Assembly (NCBI GenBank): GCA_035556215.1 | Contig: DATMFI010000003.1 | Location: 1-46,238 of the forward strand | From: Palsa-892 sp035556215 | Lineage (GTDB): Bacteria > Pseudomonadota > Alphaproteobacteria > Rhizobiales > Xanthobacteraceae | Length of the DNA stretch: 46,238 nucleotides | Direction: 5' to 3' | Shown: positions 41,341 to 46,238 of the stretch, piece by piece | How the letters are laid out: every line of letters starts with the position of its first letter | Numbering within the stretch: the stretch's first letter is position 1 | Made by a program: the position numbers and the translations under genes | The notes under the pieces: generated by a model | Seen by the model: the letters and a program-made list of their open reading frames with translations, nothing else | The model's database searches: none | What the model was told of the DNA's origin: nothing

Positions 41341-44124
41341 ATGACAAAAGCTTCCAAGCCCATTTCGTTCACCCTCGACGGCAAGACCGTCGAAGCGCAG
41401 CCGGGCGAGACGATCTGGCAGGTCGCCACAAGACTCGGCACCGAAATTCCGCATCTTTGCTATGCGCCGGAGCCCGGCTATCGCCCCGACGGCAACTGCC
41501 GCGCCTGCATGGTCGAGATCGAAGGCGAGCGCGTGCTCGCCGCGAGCTGCATCCGCACGCCTTCCGAAGGCATGAAGGTCAAGACCGCCTCCGAGCGGGC
41601 GAAAGCTTCGCGCAAGATGGTGTTCGAGCTTCTCCTCGCCGATCAGCCGGCGCGCGAAACCGCGCCCGACCCGCAGTCGAAGTTCTGGGCCTGGACCGAC
41701 AAGATGGGAATCGCGACGAGCCGCTTCCCCGAGGATGTCGGCTACGCGCCCGACCGCAGCCACACGGCGATGGCGGTCAATCTCGACGCCTGTATCCAGT
41801 GCAATCTTTGCGTCCGCGCCTGCCGCGAAGTGCAGGTCAACGACGTCATCGGCATGGCGGGCCGCGGTCATCTCGAAAAGATCGTGTTCGACTTCGACGA
41901 TCCGATGGGCCAATCGACCTGCGTCGCCTGCGGCGAATGCGTGCAAGCCTGCCCGACCGGCGCGTTGATGCCGGCGTCGCTCGTCAACGACAATAACGAG
42001 CGCACGGTGTATCCCGACCGCAAGGTCGACAGCGTCTGCCCCTATTGCGGCGTCGGCTGCCAGCTCACCTACAACATCAAGGACGACAAGATCGTCTCGG
42101 TCACCGGCAAGAATGGCCCGGCGAACGAGCAGCGTCTTTGCGTCAAGGGCCGCTTCGGCTTCGACTATGTCGCGAGCCCCGAGCGCCTGACCGTGCCGCT
42201 GATCCGCAAGGAAGGCGTGCCGAAGGATCCCAACAACCTCGTCGATCCCGCGAACCCATGGACGCATTTCCGGAAAGCCACCTGGGAAGAAGCGATGGAG
42301 CTTGCCGCCGGCGGGCTCAAGAAGATCCGCGACCGCGACGGGCCGCATGCCCTCGCCGGCTTCGGTTCGGCCAAGGGCACCAACGAAGAGGCCTATCTTT
42401 TCCAGAAGCTCGTGCGCACGGGTTTCGGAACCAACAACGTCGATCACTGCACCCGGCTTTGCCACGCTTCGTCGGTCGCGGCGCTCCTTGAAGGCGTCGG
42501 CTCCGGCGCGGTGTCGGCTTCGTTCAACGAGTGCAAGAACTCCGACTTCATCATTGCGATCGGCTGCAACCCGGTCGAGAACCATCCGGTCGCGGCGACC
42601 TTCTTCAAGCAGGCGGCGAAGCGCGGCGCCAAGCTCGTCATCATGGATCCGCGCGCCAACGGCCTGAAGCGTCACGCCTGGCAGATGATGCAGTTCAAGA
42701 ACGGCGCCGACGTCGCGATGCTCAACGCGATGCTGAACGTCATCGTCACCGAGAAGCTCTACGATCAGCAGTACATCCAGACCTACACCGAAGGCTTCAA
42801 GGAACTCTCCGATCACGTGAAGGATTTCACGCCGGAAGAGATGGAGCCGATCTGCGGCATTCCCGCCGATGTCCTTCGCAACGTCGCGCGCGAATATGCG
42901 CGCGCCGAGCGGGCAATCATCTTCTGGGGCATGGGCGTCTCGCAGCACACGCACGGCACCGACAACGCACGCTGCCTGATCGCGCTTGCGCTGATCACCG
43001 GCCAGATCGGCCGTCCGGGCACGGGCCTGCATCCGCTGCGCGGCCAGAACAACGTGCAGGGCGCGTCCGACGCGGGCCTGATCCCGATGTTCTTCCCCGA
43101 CTACAAATCGGTCGAAAATCTCGAGATTCGCACCAAGTTCGAGAATGCCTGGGGCAAGCCGCTGCCGCCGAAGAAGGGCAAGACCGTCGTCGAGATCATG
43201 GACGCCGTGCATGCCGACGAGATCAAGGGCATGTATGTCATGGGCGAAAATCCGGCGATGTCGGATCCCGATCTCAACCATGCCCGCGGCGCGCTCGCGC
43301 ATCTCGAGCATCTTGTCGTGCAGGACATCTTCCTGACCGAAACCGCCTCGTTCGCCGATGTCGTGCTGCCCGCTTCGGCCTGGCCGGAAAAGGACGGCAC
43401 CGTCACCAACACCAACCGTCAGGTGCAGATGGGCCGCAAGGCGCTGCCGATGCCGGGGGAGGCGCGGCAGGATCTCTGGATCATCCAGGATCTTGCGCAG
43501 CGCCTTGGCGAGAAGTGGAACTACAAGCACGTCAGCGAGGTCTATACCGAGATGGCCTCCTTGATGCCGTCCCTGGACAACATCTCTTGGGAGCGCCTCG
43601 ATCGCGAGGAGGCCGTCACCTATCCGTGCGACGCGCCGGATGTGCCGGGGCGCGATGTCGTGTTCGACAAGGGCTTCCCGCGCCCGGGCGGTGTCGGCAA
43701 GCTCGTCGCGGCCAAGCTCACGCCGCCCAACGAGACCCCGGATCACGAATTCCCGTTCGTGCTCACCACCGGCCGCCAGCTCGAGCATTGGCACACCGGC
43801 GCCATGACACGCCGCGCCACTGTGCTCGACGCCATCGAGCCCGCGCCGACGGCGCAGCTCTCGCGCAACACTTTCGCGCAGCTCGGCCTGCAGACGGGCG
43901 ACATGGTGCGCGTTACGACGCGGCGCGGCGTGGTGACACTCACCCCGCGGCAGGATGACATGGTGCCCGATGGCGTCGTGTTCATTCCGTTCGCCTATGT
44001 CGAGGCGGCGGCGAACCTCTTGACGAACCCCGCGCTCGATCCGTTCGGCAAGATTCCGGAGTTCAAATATTGCGCGGCGAAAGTCGAGCGCGTGCCGGCG
44101 GAAGCGATGATCGCCGCCGAATAA
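41341..44124 (+). CDS. Formate dehydrogenase alpha subunit, molybdenum or tungsten bis-MGD enzyme
   Basis: The 927-residue catalytic subunit oxidises formate to CO2. A [2Fe-2S] domain has C40, C53, C56 and C70. Two [4Fe-4S] sites follow (C151, C154, C157, C161 and C194, C197, C200, C204), then the cofactor-proximal [4Fe-4S] site C233, C236, C240, C267. The metal ligand is Cys374 next to His375 in TRLCHASS, equivalent to selenocysteine in E. coli FdhF, so no UGA recoding is needed. A molybdopterin dinucleotide-binding domain ends the protein. A GAGGAG ribosome binding site precedes the ATG. Whether Mo or W is used cannot be read; the related Fdh1 of Methylobacterium uses tungsten. Confidence 0.96.
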   Translation: MTKASKPISFTLDGKTVEAQPGETIWQVATRLGTEIPHLCYAPEPGYRPDGNCRACMVEIEGERVLAASCIRTPSEGMKVKTASERAKASRKMVFELLLADQPARETAPDPQSKFWAWTDKMGIATSRFPEDVGYAPDRSHTAMAVNLDACIQCNLCVRACREVQVNDVIGMAGRGHLEKIVFDFDDPMGQSTCVACGECVQACPTGALMPASLVNDNNERTVYPDRKVDSVCPYCGVGCQLTYNIKDDKIVSVTGKNGPANEQRLCVKGRFGFDYVASPERLTVPLIRKEGVPKDPNNLVDPANPWTHFRKATWEEAMELAAGGLKKIRDRDGPHALAGFGSAKGTNEEAYLFQKLVRTGFGTNNVDHCTRLCHASSVAALLEGVGSGAVSASFNECKNSDFIIAIGCNPVENHPVAATFFKQAAKRGAKLVIMDPRANGLKRHAWQMMQFKNGADVAMLNAMLNVIVTEKLYDQQYIQTYTEGFKELSDHVKDFTPEEMEPICGIPADVLRNVAREYARAERAIIFWGMGVSQHTHGTDNARCLIALALITGQIGRPGTGLHPLRGQNNVQGASDAGLIPMFFPDYKSVENLEIRTKFENAWGKPLPPKKGKTVVEIMDAVHADEIKGMYVMGENPAMSDPDLNHARGALAHLEHLVVQDIFLTETASFADVVLPASAWPEKDGTVTNTNRQVQMGRKALPMPGEARQDLWIIQDLAQRLGEKWNYKHVSEVYTEMASLMPSLDNISWERLDREEAVTYPCDAPDVPGRDVVFDKGFPRPGGVGKLVAAKLTPPNETPDHEFPFVLTTGRQLEHWHTGAMTRRATVLDAIEPAPTAQLSRNTFAQLGLQTGDMVRVTTRRGVVTLTPRQDDMVPDGVVFIPFAYVEAAANLLTNPALDPFGKIPEFKYCAAKVERVPAEAMIAAE

Positions 44125-44145
44125 TTCCGCCGCGATTTCGAATCG

Positions 44146-44177
44146 AAAATGGCCGGGCTTGCCCCGGCCATTTTTTT
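44146..44177 (+). terminator. Intrinsic terminator of the formate dehydrogenase operon
   Basis: AAAATGGCCGGG (44146-44157) pairs with CCCGGCCATTTT (44163-44174) around CTTGC, and the T-run extends to 44177. The core ATGGCCGGG matches the palindrome at 36107-36131. Confidence 0.92.
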
Positions 44178-44194
44178 GCGGGCCACTCCGCGGC

Positions 44195-44575
44195 TCAGGC
44201 GTATTGCGCGATGCCGTTGCCGAACGACCAGTTTTCCTTCTTCACCTCGACGAGATTGATGAAAACGTCCTCACGGCGGAGCTTCAGCCGCTCGTGCAGC
44301 CCGTCGGCCACCGCTTTGAAGAAAGCCTTCTTCTGCTCGATGCTGCGGCCTTCGTTCAGCGTCAGCTGCACGATGATCCCGTCCTTGGTGCGGCTGATGC
44401 CGAGATAATCCGGATCGACAATGAGATCGGCCGGCGAATGCTCGGTGATGACCTGGAAGCGGTCGTGCTCCGGCGCCTTGAGCGTCGGGAGCATCGCTTC
44501 ATAAACGACGTCGCCGACCGTCTTCTTGTAGCCGGCGGATTTTCCGGCGGGTAGCGAGATGCGGGCAAACGGCAT
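44195..44575 (-). CDS. Tautomerase-superfamily protein (MSAD-like)
   Basis: The 126-residue protein starts MPFARISL, so the catalytic Pro1 would be exposed after loss of methionine. It has the family's second half RSIEQKKAFFKAVADGL followed by LKLRREDVFINLVEV and ENWSFGNG. It resembles the 4-oxalocrotonate tautomerase-like proteins of the malonate semialdehyde decarboxylase type. The substrate is unknown. It converges with the formate dehydrogenase operon and lies 138 nt downstream of the DUF3297 gene, so co-transcription is uncertain. Confidence 0.82.
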   Translation of the reverse strand: MPFARISLPAGKSAGYKKTVGDVVYEAMLPTLKAPEHDRFQVITEHSPADLIVDPDYLGISRTKDGIIVQLTLNEGRSIEQKKAFFKAVADGLHERLKLRREDVFINLVEVKKENWSFGNGIAQYA

Positions 44576-44713
44576 GGGTTGCTCCTGGATCTAAAGGGGC
44601 CGCCGTTCTGATCCTGCAATCCCTCGCCGTCCAATGTCATTCTCGCATGCGAGCTTTGCGGCCGCCGCCGCTGGTCAGGCAAGGCATTGGCGAAGCTTGC
44701 TTTTTCGCCTTGC

Positions 44714-44968
44714 TCAAGAGGCCGGCGTATCGCCGCCGCGGAAATAGGGCTCGACCTTGCCCTTGAGCTTGAGCGTCAGCGGCCGGCCTTGCCGATCGAC
44801 CGCCTTGCCGGCCGCGACACGAATCCAGCCCTCGCTGACGCAATATTCCTCGACATTGGTCTTTTCCGCGCCATTGAAGCGGATGCCGACATCGCGCGCG
44901 AGAATCGCCTCGTTGTAAAACGGGCTCGCGGGATCGTTGCTCAAACGGTCGGGCAGCTTTTCACTCAT
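44714..44968 (-). CDS. DUF3297 family protein
   Basis: This is an 84-residue conserved protein of unknown function, starting MSEKLPDRLSNDPASPFYNE. The ATG at 44968 is preferred to the upstream frame to 45031, which overlaps the end of the tctA gene and is not conserved in composition. It contains GIRFNGAEKTNVEEYCVSEGW and a basic C-terminal LKLKGKVEPYFRGGD segment. No membrane segment or signal peptide is seen. It lies 22 nt downstream of tctA on the same strand. Confidence 0.75.
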   Translation of the reverse strand: MSEKLPDRLSNDPASPFYNEAILARDVGIRFNGAEKTNVEEYCVSEGWIRVAAGKAVDRQGRPLTLKLKGKVEPYFRGGDTPAS

Positions 44969-44990
44969 CGTTAGCTCGCGAATCGTTGCG

Positions 44991-46238
44991 TCAGGCCGCG
45001 CTCGCGGCCGGCTTTTTGCGCAGCTTGTCAAACACGGCCGAGATCAATGGCCAGAACAACATGAGAAGCGCAAGCCCGGTGATCGAGCCGACAAGGCCGT
45101 TCGAGAAGAACACCGAGAGATCGCCTTCCGAGCTGATCATCGACAGGCGGAACGAATCCTCGGCGCGGTTGCCGAGCACCAGCGCCAGCGTGAGCGGCGC
45201 CAGCGGATAATTGAGTTTCTTGAAGACGTAACCGATGATGCCGAAGCCGAGCATCATCCACACATCGAACATCGCGTTCTGGATGGCATAGGCGCCGATC
45301 GCGCAGGAGACGAGGATCATCGGCGCGATTGCCGCGAACGGCACGCGCAATACGGCAGCGAAGATCGGCACCGTCGCGAGCACCAGGAACAGCCCGACGA
45401 TATTGCCAAGATACATCGAGGCGATCAGGCCCCATACGAAATCCTTTTGCTCGACGAAAATCAGCGGGCCGGGATTGAGGCCCCAGACCATCATGCCGCC
45501 GAGCAAAATGGCGGCGGTGCCGGAGCCGGGAATGCCGAGCGCGAGCATCGGCAGCAGCGCCGAGGTGCCGGCGGCATGCGCCGCCGTTTCCGGCGCGAAG
45601 ACGCCTTCGATGCGGCCCTTGCCGTAGCTGTCGGGATCCTTGTCGAAGCGCTTGGCGAGATTGTAGCCCATGAAGGAGGCCGCAATCGCACCGCCCGGCG
45701 TCACGCCGAGCCAGCAGCCGATGGCGGAGGAGCGCAGCAGCGTCATCCAGTAACGCGGCACACTTTTCCAGACCTGCAAAATGACGCGCGGATTGAGCGC
45801 CGCGGCGTGGCCGCGCAACGAGAGGCTCTCTTCCATGGTCAGCAGGATCTCGCTGATGCCGAAGAGACCGATCACCGCGACGAGGAAATTCACGCCGCGC
45901 AGAAGCTCGTTGAAACCGAAGGTGAGCCGCAGCTGGCCGGACACCGTATCCATGCCGATGGCGGTGAGCAGAAGGCCGAGCGCCATCGAGATCACGATCT
46001 TGTGGCGCTCTTCCTTGCCGAGCCCGACGAAGGAACAGAAGGTCAAAAGATAAACGGCGAAGAATTCCGGCGGCCCGAAGCGCAGTGCAAAATCAGCGAC
46101 GCGCGGCGCCAAGAACGTAATCAGCATGACCGCGACGAACGAGCCGAAGAACGACGAAGTGAAGGCGGCGGTGAGCGCCTCGGCCGCCTGGCCTCGTTGC
46201 GCCATCGGATAGCCGTCGAAGGTCGTCGCGACCGACCA
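44991..46238 (-). CDS. tctA: Second TctA-type transporter subunit, cut by the right edge
   Basis: The visible 415 C-terminal residues are TctA, beginning WSVATTFDGYPMAQRGQAAEAL at the edge, so roughly the first 90 residues are missing by comparison with the copy at 28408. FAPETAAHAAGTSALLPMLALGIPGSGTAAILLGG matches the family signature. It is clearly paralogous to, not a recent copy of, the first TctA (many substitutions). Its TctB and TctC partners presumably lie beyond the edge; the orphan receptor at 3257 is another possible partner. Confidence 0.94.
   Translation of the reverse strand, partial: WSVATTFDGYPMAQRGQAAEALTAAFTSSFFGSFVAVMLITFLAPRVADFALRFGPPEFFAVYLLTFCSFVGLGKEERHKIVISMALGLLLTAIGMDTVSGQLRLTFGFNELLRGVNFLVAVIGLFGISEILLTMEESLSLRGHAAALNPRVILQVWKSVPRYWMTLLRSSAIGCWLGVTPGGAIAASFMGYNLAKRFDKDPDSYGKGRIEGVFAPETAAHAAGTSALLPMLALGIPGSGTAAILLGGMMVWGLNPGPLIFVEQKDFVWGLIASMYLGNIVGLFLVLATVPIFAAVLRVPFAAIAPMILVSCAIGAYAIQNAMFDVWMMLGFGIIGYVFKKLNYPLAPLTLALVLGNRAEDSFRLSMISSEGDLSVFFSNGLVGSITGLALLMLFWPLISAVFDKLRKKPAASAA

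Noticed and set aside
41314..43794. 826-codon minus-strand frame opposite the formate dehydrogenase alpha gene
   Set aside because: Antisense shadow with no domain pattern; the plus-strand enzyme is unambiguous.
41341..44124. Selenocysteine in the formate dehydrogenase alpha subunit
   Set aside because: The ligand position is an ordinary cysteine codon (Cys374) and the frame has no internal TGA.

Overview
The window is a GC-rich, densely coding stretch of a bacterial chromosome. I read it as alphaproteobacterial, most likely Hyphomicrobiales (Rhizobiales). The reasons are GC-ending codons, many Bug/TctC-type binding proteins, a MatR-type malonate operon, a two-gene ergothioneine locus, a two-subunit NAD-linked formate dehydrogenase, and GGCCGGG-type intergenic palindromes. 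Genus cannot be decided from this sequence. I found no rRNA, tRNA, CRISPR array, insertion sequence or phage gene.

Left part (1-11.6 kb). A strong sigma70-type promoter at 148-176 on the minus strand reads off the left edge into a structured, possibly non-coding RNA. Next come a bestrophin-like channel, lepA, an orphan TctC/Bug binding protein, mepA, a GMC oxidoreductase and a BtuF-like protein without a signal peptide. A compact malonate module follows: matR, a perfect 18-bp operator, malonyl-CoA decarboxylase and malonyl-CoA synthetase. No matC-like transporter is present.

Middle part (11.7-26.4 kb). A complete Dpp/Opp-type ABC importer (fused double ATPase, binding protein, two permeases) is followed by a molybdenum-cofactor cluster. 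This holds mobA, moeA, mobB, a MoeA fused to a periplasmic-binding-protein-like domain, a degenerate third MoeA-like protein, and a TusA-type sulfur carrier. A 15-nt sequence is repeated exactly in front of mobA and tusA. The ergothioneine genes egtB and egtD and a short-chain dehydrogenase complete the block.

Right part (26.8-44.1 kb). Nearly everything here fits one pathway, oxalate and formate metabolism. It contains a complete tripartite tricarboxylate transporter (tctC, tctB, tctA), a TauE/SafE permease, a GntR regulator, oxalyl-CoA decarboxylase (oxc) and formyl-CoA transferase (frc). These are followed by a free-standing homologue of the formyl-THF hydrolase domain of ALDH1L1, formate-tetrahydrofolate ligase (fhs), pyrophosphatase, a LysR regulator and an NAD-dependent molybdenum or tungsten formate dehydrogenase. 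The inferred flow is oxalate to oxalyl-CoA to formyl-CoA to formate; formate is then either oxidised to CO2 with NADH or loaded onto tetrahydrofolate. The molybdenum-cofactor cluster could supply the formate dehydrogenase.

The most unusual points are the stand-alone ALDH1L1-like formyl hydrolase/transferase between frc and fhs, a lysine-rich histone-H1-like tail on Frc, and the three-MoeA cluster. The right edge cuts a second TctA gene, followed by a DUF3297 protein and a tautomerase.
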